A stretch of DNA of 64,000 nucleotides from Phocoena phocoena (taxonomy: Eukaryota; Chordata; Mammalia; Artiodactyla; Phocoenidae). The notes below the pieces were generated by a model that saw nothing but the letters and a program-made list of their open reading frames with translations, was not told the origin of the DNA and searched no databases. Each line of letters opens with the position of its first letter. Within the stretch, counting starts at the first letter, position 1. The DNA is taken from NCBI RefSeq assembly GCF_963924675.1, contig NC_089219.1, positions 151,548,288 through 151,612,287 on the forward strand, written 5' to 3'. The position numbers and the translations under genes are program-made. Positions 22,961 to 34,300 of the stretch are shown here, in pieces.

Positions 22961-23819
22961 ACAGTTGGTTTTCTTTCCTTGGTCCCTGGAGCCAAGCAAT
23001 GACTTGTCTATGTGCAGTGGACCGAAAAGAGGCCCAGAGAGAGAGCTAGAGAGAAGGAAAGGGAAGAAAGAGGCCTGAGAGCCCTGGCTGACAGCCCCCA
23101 CCCCAAAGTCATCTGACCCCTGGGCAAAGAACAGCTGACAAGGCAGCCCAGGCCGCCTGGAGGAAGCACAGAGCTCAGATGGGTGGGGGTGGGGAAATAC
23201 CACCTGTGCCCTGTGCTTTCAGGACAGGTGCCGTCCCCTTCTTTCCCTGTGGGGAGTGCCTCTCACCACCTCCCTCCATCTGTATAGAGATTGTCTCTCT
23301 CTCTCTCTGCTATTATCTCCTACAATTGCTCATAAATGACAACACCCCCCAGCAGCCCGCCCAGCACTTGAACCCCTTTTGGCCCAGGAGGCTTGCCTGA
23401 GGATTAGCTCCTCTTTGGAGAGTCCACAATAGCCCTCCATATCCTTTGTGCCACTGTTTGCTGCAAATATTGAAGCTCTCTCCTGAAACCCCATTACAGG
23501 CCATCGGGACAAAGGCTTCCCACGGGTCTCCAGGACAGAGCCAGTGCCAGGATGTTCCTCGATAGTATACCCGCTGCCTCACCTGCTGCTTCTTCTCCAG
23601 TTACCCCCAAAGAGAAATAATCCACATTCACGCCAGGCATCCCTGCGCAAGGCAGTGGGCAGGCAGACGCAATGGTGCTCACTCCCAGGCTTGCCCATCA
23701 GAGGGGAAGTGGGGAGCTGGGCATTCTGGGGGTGAAAGGGGTCACAGGCAGTTGGGAGATGGAAAGATCTGGGGCGAGAGAAACTCGGATGGAGCTGAGG
23801 ACATAGCAGGTGCCCCACG

Positions 23820-24175
23820 CGCTCCTTTGCCATTGGGCCCTCCCAGATGCTTTACCTCTGCCTGGAACATTCCTCCCTCCCTCTCCCAGCCTAATTTTCA
23901 GGGGCTAGTTTTATTCATCCATCTGGTCTCACCTTAGATTTTGTCTCATCACCTCCTCCAGGAAGCCATCCCTGCTTCCCAAATTTAGGTGTCCTTCCTC
24001 AGTACTTGCACATGGTATTATAACTGCCTGCTCACTCTCTGCTTCCCTTGTCCCTCCATCACCCAGACCTCTGAGGTCCCCAGGGCAGCTCATCATTGCG
24101 CCCTCGTGTGGCACAGCTCTTAGAGCATGGCAAGTAAATATGGCTGAATAGATGAATGATTGAGTGAATTCAATC
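23820..24175 (+). repeat. L2 LINE 3' part
   Basis: 'ttacctctgcctggaacatt', 'tcacctcctccaggaagcc', 'acttgcacatggtattat' and 'atgaatgattgagtgaatt' follow the L2 3' order. Confidence 0.7.
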
Positions 24176-24739
24176 AAGTGTGGGCTATGCCTGGTCCTTG
24201 AGTCCTCAGAATTCTGACTAAAATGGTGTTTTAGCCCCATAAAGGGGCCTGGGGGGGGAAGGACCAAGAATCTCTCAGTACATTCTACGGAGACTCCTCC
24301 ATTTAGTGAAGGGCACTGGACGGAGTCCACCAACCAAGAGACACTGTGTAAGTCTCTGATCTCACCAGAGCCTCAGTCCCCTCATCTGGCAAATGGGAAG
24401 AACAACACTGGGGAAGTGAAGTGGGAGAATGCTCCGAAAACGGCAAATGAGTTGATACACGAGCGTTACTTGAAGGGACGTGAAGGACCTTGGCTCGGGG
24501 TGAGGGGACCGCCTCACGAGAGGAAGCAGAGCGGTTTTTCAGGTTGGCACCCAGCTGTCACCCAGGAACAGGTGCTGGGTTGGAGACACGGGGTCCTGCT
24601 TCCAGGTCTGAAGGTGGCACGTGCACCTCTTGGGAACCTTGGGAGGCAACCCTGGAGTCTGAAAGCCAGCTGGCCCTGCTTTTCCACCTGCCCTTTCACT
24701 CTCCCAGTTACTGTAAGTGAGAAGCCTGGTCAGACGGGC

Positions 24740-24935
24740 CAGGGGCTGAATCCAGCCACTTAATGGGCAAGTTCTTCATTTCTCTTTGCCTCAGTTTCCT
24801 CCTCTGTAAAACAGAAATAATAACAGTGCTACCTCACAAGGTTGCTGTTAAGAAGCTTAGTTGAGTTAACTATATAGAGCATTGAGAACTGCTTCCAGCT
24901 CCTCACAAGCTCTCCATAAACACAAGCCATTGTTC
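24740..24935 (+). repeat. MIR SINE
   Basis: 'ttgcctcagtttcctcctct', 'aataataacagtgctacctc' and 'gttgctgttaagaagctta'. Confidence 0.75.
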
Positions 24936-27294
24936 CTGTCTGTCCCCGTACACACCCTCACTTTGTTTCAAGGAAGCACAGAGATCACCCTCCCATTTTA
25001 CAGAGGGAGAACCTAGAGAGGTTCCACTGGAACCAGAACTTACTAGAAGTTAACAGTGATTCAGGAAAGGGAGTTAGACAAAGACCTAAGTTGTCCCAGT
25101 TTCTACTCCCATTTCCTTGTGGTTTCAGACTTGAATAAAATTCTCTCATTACTTCATGTCTATTAGTCCTGGCCACCCTATGAGTCAGCGACAGAGGTTT
25201 CTCCTGTGTCCCTCTCACCCTCTTAGCAGTGCTGGGATATAGACACCCTCGAAAAATAAATAGTGGGATGGCTGACGTATTGAGAGATGGACAGCAAAGC
25301 AGAAGCAATCCCCTGGTCTCACCAGGCTCCCCAGGGAAGCTGAACTATGGAGCCCATCGCTCACCAGGGGTGTCTGGGAGCCCAGATGTCCAGCGGTGGA
25401 CAGCAGTGCCCAGGTGACTCTGGCAGCCACAGGGGCTCAGGGAGGGTACCTGACAGGCATGGCAAGTTGGGCCAGGGGCACTGGTTCTGAGACAGGAGAT
25501 TTCCCCAACAGGACTGTCAGAGGTGAGGGCAGCCTGGGCTGCTCAGCCTGCCGACAGGTCTTTAGTCATATGGAAGGAGGCCCCTGTGGAAATGTGGTGG
25601 CACGCCTGAAAACTGGCAAGCGGTCAACTCTCTAGATGTTTCCCTGCAGGAGCACGGGGGTAGTTGGCGGGGAATGGGGCACCGCCACCTAGGAGTCTGC
25701 CCTGGGCAAGCTTGCTCCACAAGGAGAAAGGCTTTCCAAACAGAAGGGACTCTCCACTCGACCTCCAGCTCAGGGGGACAAGTCCTTGCTCGTGGCTTCC
25801 CCCTATGCTAAGCAAGTACCAGGCATACAGCAGACAAGAAAACACACCTGAGGAATGACTGAATGAACTGTCCTCAAAAAACACCGGGATAGAAGCTTCC
25901 ACAGCCTCTTCCTGGACCCGTGTCAGGACCTCACAGGTCCCTTCCTCTCATCTCACCTCAGTCCTTTCAGCTGCCGTTTAATCTCTGATTGTTGGGTCAA
26001 GAGTCTAATAAATAAGCCTCTCCAAGTTCTTGGATGGTGATAAGGTGCCCCCTCGGCCTTCTCTGGAATAAGTAATCCTAAAAATATCTTTCATCACTTC
26101 CTTGGCTCTCCTCTTGGCCCATCTCCAAGCCCTTCCTCAAATTTCCTCCTTGGACCCAAACCTGAGTGTTCCTGGCTGGCTCTGCCAAGGAGAGAGCTCT
26201 TGTGTGAAGAAGGCTGGGGTGCGGGGGGGGGACGGACCCAGAGGTGAGAGCAATTTTCCGCTTCAAGGGCCTCCAGCCAGGGGATTGCCTCCCTGCCTGG
26301 GTTTCTGAAACTCTGCTCATTCAACCGGTCTTATCTAACTGCCACCAACCCAGACTCCTTCCCGGCATCCTGGGAGATGAGTCCCTCCCTGGAAGGGTAC
26401 AGCGTGATGATCGCATGCCCTGGCTCTCGGCTCTCTCCCTTTACCATTCCTAAGAACTCCCCCAAGGGAGCCTGTTAGAATGCAGATTCCCAAGCCCCAT
26501 CCTCAAAAATTCTGATTCCAAGGATCTAGGGTGACGCCCAACCAGCTTCGTTTTAGGAAGCCCCCCAGATGCTGACGCTCCAGGAATACTGCTCATGGAC
26601 CATCTCCCCAGGAGACCAAAGGGTCGAATGAGAGGTGGACAGCTCCTACAAGGAGGCAGAGACCTAGTCTTGCTGCCCATGCCAGGCAAGAGGCAGATGG
26701 CGAGCTGGGGGCCAAATAGAAGCCAGGATCTTGGAGCTGGCCCCCTTGGGAAAGTGAAACCCTCTCGCACCATCCCCCAACTCAGGTCCCAGAGCATCAG
26801 GAAGACAGTGGAGGGAGGAGCAGGAAAGCCCCCAGAGGAGAAAAAATGCTGTGCAGCTTCTGCAGTGACAGAGGTTTTCCTCCATCCCAGGGCAACGAGA
26901 GGGCAGAGACTGGCTGCCTAGTCGATGAAGTCTGATTGCTGGGTGATGGGGGAGGATGGGGCAATGGCCTACCTCCACCCAGAGTGAGTGGCCCCTTGGC
27001 GACCTGTAAGGCTGTCCAGTTATCCCTCCAGTCTCTGCCTCTCTGTCTTTTGGAGTCATTCTGATCCCTGAAACTGACAGCCCAGCTCAAGGCTCCTGAG
27101 CTTCCTGACTGCCCCTCCAGGTCGCCAGCCCACAGATGAGCAGCAAACGCCCCACCATCGCCCTTTCACCCCATTGGTCTCAGGACCCTCACCACAGTCC
27201 CACAGTCCCGATCCACCCTTGATTCTGTCAGTCTCTGTGCAAACCCACCGCACCCGAGGGGAGCTGCCTTCTGGGCAGCCTGGTGGATTTAGAG

Positions 27295-27435
27295 TTGGGA
27301 GGCCTGGCCCACTAACTAGCGGTGCGGGCTGGGGCAGCCTCCCGGCATTTCTGAGCCCCAGTTTCTTCATCTGTAAAGTGGGACTAATAATCCCCACCTC
27401 CAGAGTGCCCGTGAGGATCAAATGAGTGCTTGGTC
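27295..27435 (+). repeat. MIR SINE
   Basis: 'tctgagccccagtttcttca', 'tctgtaaagtgggactaata' and 'gtgaggatcaaatgag'. Confidence 0.7.
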
Positions 27436-28099
27436 AGTCAAATGCACATTCTGTTGACTAGACAGCCCCTGTTCAGCCTCAGCTGGCCCAGCCTCGTCAC
27501 TCTTCCTCAGATACCCTACCCTCTACACCACCCTCACACCTTCCCTGTACACACCCAAACCCTAAGCATCTCCCAAAGCCTGCAAACTCCAGCCTGCAAG
27601 GAGCTCTTCTATTGCTCCCCAAATCAGGGTCACCTGTCAGTCTCCTCTCCCCACCTAGACCCCATGCTCCCCAGGTGCAAACTCTACGACTTGCCTGTTT
27701 GATCCCAGCTTAAATGATCAGGTTCCAAAGAAGTCAAATGTCATAAAAGACACATCACACAAACCGTCCCCAAATCCATCCCTCTCTAGGGACCTGGAAA
27801 CTAGCTGAGGATTTTATAGTATCAGGTGATCTCATGGTGGGTGGCCCAGCACGGAAATTCAGGGTTGGGGGCATTCCAGTTGGTGGCCTGCCAATCAGTG
27901 TTCACGATTCCTATTTGGGGGCTTTGGAGAAAGAAAGAGACCCTCCCTGGTAGTGCTGGCCGCTGGCAGAGACCTTTGTGCTTGCAGCCAAATGGACCGG
28001 CTATGAGGACCTGGGGCATTTTACTTTACTTCACTTTTCAGAGCACATAGAACGTTAGAGCTGGAAGGAGTCTTAGGGGCCAGCAGGTCCCACAGCCCC

Positions 28100-28400
28100 T
28101 CCCACCTCCACTTTACAGTTGAGGAAACAGGGAGTGTCCGGCCCAAGGTCACCTCAGGAGACTGGGACGGAGCTAAAAGTCTCGATTGCCTAGCACTCTG
28201 GTCTTACTCGGAACTCCACTGGGAGGGAGAGAGGCTAAAGAGCTATGAAATGTACAAAGCACTCTGACATTTGTCTTTTATTTAGTCTCCTCTAACCTGT
28301 GAGGTAGGTATAATCAGTCGCATTCTAATTTTACTGTTCCGGAAGGAGGCTCAGAGCAGTTATGGTACCTGCCTAAGGTCACACAACTGACACGTCTGGA
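28100..28400 (-). repeat. Two adjacent antisense MIR copies
   Basis: The first copy (about 28100-28215) has 'ttacagttgaggaaacagg' and 'cggcccaaggtcacctcag'. The second (about 28255-28400) has 'ggaggctcagagcagttatg' and 'taaggtcacacaactgaca'. Confidence 0.7.
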
Positions 28401-28739
28401 GCTCTGTCCTTGGAGCCCATCATGGCAAGCTGTATTAGAGACCTGAACGCTTTTGTTCCATTGGGCTTAAGGGAAAAGGGCCCTTTGCCTCCTAAGTGGG
28501 AGTGGGAGAGTGGCCATTATAGGAGGTGGGAGGAAACCTCACTCCATAAAGTCTTACCTTCACAATATCCTGAGGAGACCGTCCCCAAAGTTACAAAGCC
28601 CCTGTAAGTTAGTGAGTGGTAGCTCTTGGAACCAGGCAACATGGAGATCTTCTGTTCTTGGGTGGTTGCCTCTCTCTGTAGTTCTCCACCTGTACGTAAA
28701 AGTCCCATGGCAGGGACAGCTGCTGTGACCCAGAACCTA

Positions 28740-29150
28740 CTTATTCGTTCACTTGCTCATCCAGCAAACACCTACTGAATGCCATGCACGTGCCAGGCAG
28801 TGTGCTGGCACTGAGGATGCTCAAGTGACTAGGACAGTCAGCAGAGCTCCTAGTGGGGCTGAGGTCCTCCCTGGTCCTCACCTCTTGGCCACTAACCTAT
28901 ATTCTAGTGAGGGAGACAGATACATAAATAAGGACTTGACCATTCACTGTGGCAGGTGCTCTGATAAGGCTGTGCAGGGGCTCTAGGAGCCCAGGGAGGG
29001 GCACCTGGTCCAGGCTGGGGGATGACAGATGGAGAAAGTGGGCTGAATTCAAAAGTATGTGTAAAGGTAAGCCTGGCAAGAGAAAAGAAAGGGCATTCCA
29101 GGAAGAGGGTGCAGACAGCATGAGCAAAGGCGTGGGGAAACAAATAGCAT
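28740..29150 (-). repeat. Ancient interspersed repeat (L2-antisense-like, family unassigned)
   Basis: 'ccagcaaacacctactgaat', 'gtgccaggcagtgtgctgg', 'gagggagacagatacataaa', 'ggcattccaggaagagggt', 'catgagcaaaggcgtgggg'. Same family as the copy at 10500-10870. Confidence 0.6.
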
Positions 29151-29201
29151 GGCATGTGTAAGCTGTTTGTGTACACTTAGAGAAAGATCTGGAAGGGTGT
29201 A

Positions 29202-29250
29202 TGCTAAGGCTGGTTATCTCAGAAACTGCTAAGGCTGGTTATCTCAGAAA
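29202..29250 (+). repeat. Perfect 24-base tandem duplication
   Basis: Two identical 24-base copies (29202-29225 and 29227-29250) separated by one C. Each begins TGCTAAGGCTGG and carries TTATCT, an inverse GATA motif. There are no mismatches, so the duplication is recent or maintained. Confidence 0.95.
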
Positions 29251-31480
29251 ATTAGATTACGGAGGCTTTTGCTTTCTTATTTGCACATTACCATTTTGTT
29301 TGAAATTTTTACAGTGAGCAGGAATTACTTTCATAAGCAGAAAAAAATAACACACAAAGAAAGAATGTTTTCTGTATGATAGATCTGAAAAGGCACGGTG
29401 TTTGGGGAGTGTAAAATTGGAGGAGAAAGTACAGGGAGCTGTCAAAAGTCCCCAGGGCCTGGAACAGCAGCGGGTCTGACTCTAGCCCGCAGGCAGTACG
29501 TGGAGTGCTCAGTAACTGGGTGAGTCCTTTCCTGAGAAGGCTCAGGGCAGCTGGAGCTGATGTATTCCAGCTAGAGCTCCAGGGAGCAAGCAGATCCCTG
29601 GGGTTCTGGTGCCCCTCAGCTAAAGCTCCCACTTTCCTTTAGGCTGGGAGCCGTGCTGGGCTCAGGTGGAGAGGTGGTTCCACTGGTAGCATGAGGGGTT
29701 CTAGGCTCCTAATTGGGGTGTTTCTCTTGGCCCCTGTCTCTGTTTCACTACCTCACTCCCTAGCCTGGAACTGGGCTAGACCAGTGAAGGACAAAATACC
29801 TGAAGCTCTTTAAACAAGGTCATTTACAACAAAAAAATATTTTTGATCTTACTGACCTTTCAAAGGAGTTTTCTATAGACATCATTTTTTTTAACACCCT
29901 CAGTATTAGTAGGCTCTTTCTCTATTTGTTCTTTGCCAGAGAAGGAGGAAATAACTTGCAAGCTGTAACTCAGGTATATCATTCAAACACACACATACAC
30001 TTACAGTTCCTTCATCCATTCAGCAGGGTCTGTAGGAAGTGGCTACAACAATGTCTCCAATCCAGAATAAACTCTCCTTCACTGGTGTTTAGAATTTTAT
30101 TTTAGGCTTAGGTACTGCTCATCCTCTTCCTAGAGCTTCTCCTTTTTCTTCCCCCCTACTACAAATGCCTGGGAAGGTTAGGCTCAGGTTAGATCTCAGC
30201 AACTTAACACAGGTCTGTTGGTGGTACATATTTTCTCTGCAGAGATCTCAGACCAAATTGGTATTATTGGTTCCCCTGCTTAAAGAGCTCAGAAGGGGGA
30301 GGATGCCTGGGGACAGATCGGGGGTACGGGTCGGTGTGCCTTACCCATACCCCCCTCCCAGTGGGGACTGTGAAGAGTGTCCCAAGAAAAGAATGAGAGA
30401 GGTCAGTTGTTCAGAGGAGGAGCTTGGTTCAGAGCCAGTCCCCAGTATGATCACTTCCCTTGTGGTTAGAACTGGGTGGAACTGCTCCCTCTCCCCTGAG
30501 GGGAGGTCTGCCTTCAGAGCCTCAGTAGATGAGGATCAGCTCCAGGAGACAGGGACATGTCTTATTCAATGACACCGCTGATGACAGAGATGACAAGTTT
30601 CAGTATCAGGGTGGAAGCAGCACAGGAGACAGAGGGATGTTTCAGAGACTATTTGATTTTAAAAGCGATGATGTGAAAAATCATCCATTACCGATCAAAA
30701 TCACATCACTTGTGCCAGGAGACAAAACACATATTTGGGAGGCTATTGAGGGAAGAAGGGCGGATTAGGGGTAAGGCGGGGTTTCCCTTACCTAGCTGTG
30801 TATTTGAATACTTTACAAAATACTCATGACCATGTCCCCCCAGACACAGGGACTCTGAATATCTAGGAACAAGGCCTAAGAATCTGTACATTTATTTTCT
30901 GAACCCTCCAGGTGGTTCTAAAGTACAGCCAAGTTGGACAAACCTAACTGTGGTTAAAGTGAGAGTGGAGGCTGGGGGAAAGAACCACTGGGTTAGGGCA
31001 GAAGGGGGAAGGGAGCCCAGGTCTGAGAGGGAAGGACTGGAGGGAGGAGGGAGTTCTGTGTCCCTTCCTGGTGACCTCCTGATGCTGAGATGAACCCGGA
31101 CTTGTTTCGGAAAGAAATTTCCCACAGCTCATTCAGCCCCCTCCCACCAGAAGCAGAGGCTATGATGCGGAGGGGGTGGGGATGGGAGTGGGGTTTGCAG
31201 AGAGGGGACCAGCCCACTTAGCACACTCTCCCACAACCAACGTCCTGATAAAAGGGCCAACTTGAATTTCCCTTCAGGGCCAGGAGAATGGACTTAGAGT
31301 GGTTTTCTGGGTCCCTCGGATCCCACTTCCCATTTCCCGCCAGTGCCTGAAACGCCTTTGCCCAAGTCTCAACCACAGGGCCTCCTGGGGGTAGGGGTCG
31401 GGGAGTCAGAGAACCCAAGCCAAGGGGAAAACCTGGCAGATCCCAGAGCCTTGTGTTTACTCAGCGATTCTGCAGGGTGT
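29251..31480. other. Intergenic DNA without recognised gene
   Basis: Unique-looking sequence. About 29820-29960 is AT-rich and includes the short palindrome CCTTTCAAAGG. I see no gene, RNA gene or mobile element that I can name. Confidence 0.5.
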
Positions 31481-31485
31481 TAGGC

Positions 31486-31513
31486 GGGGATGGGGGCCGG
31501 GGTGGGGGGGGGG
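31486..31513 (+). promoter_or_regulatory. Strong G-quadruplex motif
   Basis: Four G runs of 4, 5, 4 and 10 separated by loops AT, CC and T. With such short loops and long tracts, a stable intramolecular quadruplex is expected in single-stranded form. It lies about 250 bases before the CpG-rich island. Confidence 0.75.
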
Positions 31514-31769
31514 CGCATATTACAAACAAACCTCAACACAGGGGGTAGTGGGATGCCTCATTCACATGAGCTTTTGAGGAAACACACAATGCTTCACTGA
31601 CACTTCTCCTGAACCTGTTCGGGTCCCCCCTCCCCCCTTTCCTAACTTTTGTTATTTTGAGTCTTCTGGCAGCTGCCTTTAGGTCTCTCAGTATGTTTAA
31701 ACCTTTATTCAGTATGACTATTTTTTACATGTCAGCCCTGGGTAGTGACACACCTCCCCTCAGGGAAGG

Positions 31770-32115
31770 ACGGGAACCGACACCCGACAGATCAATCCGC
31801 CCCCGCGCCCCGCCGCGCATCTTTCTCCCATCACAGCATTGTCTGTATCCCATCAGAGTTTCCGTGCTGTACCCGTGATTAATTCTAAGAATGACTAAAA
31901 ATCTATGGCATGTATTTAAAGACGCTGCGCCCACTGAGCACATCGGCCCCTGCGGGGACGCGGTCAGGACTCCCTGTCCTTAGGGAGCCTCGGTGGAAGT
32001 CGGAGAGGCACAGGGCTGGGAGCCTGTCGGCCCCATTCGGAGATAAAAGTCGGAACAAGTCAATACCGGTAGAGGCAGCACCTCGGTGGAAGGCGGTCCA
32101 GTTACAGTGTAACCC
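31770..32115. promoter_or_regulatory. Intergenic CpG island
   Basis: By hand count there are about 26 CpG sites in roughly 350 bases. Elsewhere in the window most 100-base stretches have one or two. The densest part is 31797-31819 (CCGCC..CCGCGCCCCGCCGCG). GC content is near 58 percent and observed/expected CpG about 0.8. The island holds a TATTTAAAG box (about 31912) and ends before a GCAG/gtaatg splice-donor match at 32440. It is not part of a repeat I recognise. A promoter or enhancer role is inferred. Confidence 0.6.
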
Positions 32116-32504
32116 GACTATCAGTTATCTAGTGTAAATGACTGGTTATCAGATCCTCCTGGTGTGGGTTAGGGAGGAGGGGGAGGGCGAGAAGTAGGCA
32201 GAGTCCTCAGTGCCTGGGGTGGGAAGATGTAAGGGGTGGATGTGCCCGAAAGGGCAGCTCCTTGGCAGCCGCAGGAGGAGGCTGCGGTTGAGAAAGCTTG
32301 CACTCCCTCCACCCCACGCTCAGGTCTCCGGAGGGGGGTGGGGGTGGGAGGCAGCCCTATTCACCTTTAGCCGTTCAAGGACACACAGAATGGGCGCTGA
32401 GATGTTGATCATGCCTTTGTAAACACGGTGTCCCTGCAGGTAATGAAGATTAGATTTGGGGACTTGTTTTCTGGTGGTTAGGAAAAAAGTCTGACTTTAT
32501 ATAA

Positions 32505-32860
32505 AACAGACTGTTTCACAAAGAATGCAGGACCCATTATGCTAAGGGAAAGAAGCCTTCCCAAGAGTACCTATTGTATGATTTCATTTATGTGAATAAA
32601 GTTACAGAAAGGCCAAACTAATCTATGGTAGAAAGGAATCAGAAGAGTTGTTTGGTTTTGGTTTGGGGTGGGGGGTACTTATTAGGAAGGGGACTGAGGG
32701 AACTCTCTGGAGTCATCACCATGTTCAGCTTGATACGGATTTGAGTTGCACAGGTACATGCGTTTGTCAGAACTCATCTCTGGCACACGAGATTTGTGCA
32801 TTTCGTTGTGTGTAAAACTTATCACGAAAGAAAAAGATAACTACAACAAATATTGACCTC
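32505..32860 (+). repeat. Old L1 (L1M-type) 3' fragment
   Basis: 'gtacctattgtatgatttca', 'taaagttacagaaaggcca', 'ggaatcagaagagttg' and 'tttgtgcatttcgttgtgtg': a diverged L1 3' UTR. Confidence 0.65.
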
Positions 32861-32924
32861 TTGTTCATGATATGATGCTGACTGACGTATTGGCCTAGAT
32901 GGATACTGATGTCTGCACCTCACT

Positions 32925-33175
32925 TTATTTTTTTATTTTGTTTTATATTTAACTATAGCTGATTTACAATATTGTGTTTCAGGTGTGCAGATTCAGATTC
33001 TTTTCCATCGTAGGTTATTACAAGACACTGAACATCGTTCCCTGTGCTATACAGTGTGTATCTATTAATCCCATACTCCTAATTTATCCCTCCCCCTCCC
33101 CTTCCCCCTTTGCTAACCATAAGTTTGTTTTCTATGTCTGTGAGTCTGTTTCTGTTTTGTAAATAAGTTGATTTG
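32925..33175 (-). repeat. L1 3' UTR, antisense
   Basis: 'gctgatttacaatattgtgt', 'gaacatcgttccctgtgcta' and 'gctaaccataagtttgtttt' are the reverse complement of the L1 3' UTR seen at 4905-5105 and 33965-34300. Confidence 0.88.
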
Positions 33176-33439
33176 TCATTTGTTTCATTTGGAGCAAATT
33201 AGAAAGAAAATTAGAGGAAACTAGAAGGAAAATTAGAAAGGGTGGTGCTGATTATTCATATGGTAATAATTTTACAGTATAAGGAAAACAAGCAAAATAT
33301 GGCATTTGTGTATACCTATCTTGCTTGTGAATGTTGTAGTCTAATATAATTAGCAAATTAATATTATGAAGTAGTTAGAGGACTGACTTCTAAGACAGAC
33401 TGCTTGGATTTGAATTTGAACTCCATTATGTGTTACCTT

Positions 33440-33721
33440 TGCGTGCCACACACGGGGGGTACTCTTCATTGCAGTTTGTGAGCTTCTCATTGCCGTGGCT
33501 TCTCTTGTGGCGGAGCACAGGCTTTAGGCGTGTGGGCTTCAGTAGTTGTGGCACATGGGCTCAGTAGTTGTGGCTGGCGGGCTCTAGAGTGCAGGCTCAG
33601 TAGTTGTGGCTCATGGGCTTAGTGGCTCCGTGGCATGAGGGATCTTCCTGGACCAGGGCTCAAACCCGTGTCCCCTGCATTGGCAGGCGGGTTCTTAACC
33701 ACTGCACCACCAGGGAAGTCC
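33440..33721 (-). repeat. CHR-type SINE, antisense
   Basis: 'ggcttctcttgtggcggagc', 'gtgtcccctgcattggcagg' and 'ccactgcaccaccaggga' mark a CHR SINE on the minus strand. Its A-tail end is truncated. Confidence 0.88.
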
Positions 33722-33964
33722 CGAGCACCATTTCTTCCTAATCTCAGTTAGTAACACAACTCCATTTCTCACCTACTTGCTAGTCCCAGGGAGACTACAA
33801 GACTAGAAGCTACCAACCCACAGGGTTCTTTCTCGACCCTAAAGACTCCCAACCCTTCCCCTATCTTCTCATTCTAAACAGGAGACAGAGGTGAGGCAAG
33901 CAGGAGGGCTGAGCCCTCGTCCAAGGAGGCTCTCCTTAACTGGGGATATCAATTATAAAGATTC

Positions 33965-34160
33965 TGCTGTTGGAGACATAGAGAACTGACATATGGTTGC
34001 CAAGGGGGAGGTGGGGTGGGGAAGGAAGGATTGGGAGTTTAGGATTAGCAAATGCAAACTATTATAGATAGGATTGGTAAACAACAAGGTCCTACTGTAC
34101 AGCACAGGGAACTATATTCAATATCCTATGATAAACCATAATGGAAAAGAAAATAAAAAA

Positions 34161-34218
<58 letters not shown>

Positions 34219-34300
34219 CTGAATCACTTTGCTGTATAGCAGAAATTAACACAGCATTGTAAATCAACTATAATTCAATACTTTTTTTTTTCAAAAAAGA
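33965..34300 (+). repeat. L1 3' end containing a (TA)26 microsatellite
   Basis: A 5'-truncated L1 3' UTR ('ggttgccaagggggaggtgg', 'ctatattcaatatcctatga', 'acagcattgtaaatcaacta'). The normally short TA stretch has expanded to about 26 units (34162-34213). Confidence 0.9.

Larger units (their letters stand above)
24176..28095. other. Intergenic DNA without recognised gene
   Basis: Mostly unique sequence with MIR pieces at about 24740-24935 (+) and 27295-27435 (+). The many short open frames here run on both strands, lack homology I recognise and are taken as chance. The stretch 25030-27290 shows nothing I can name. Confidence 0.6.
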
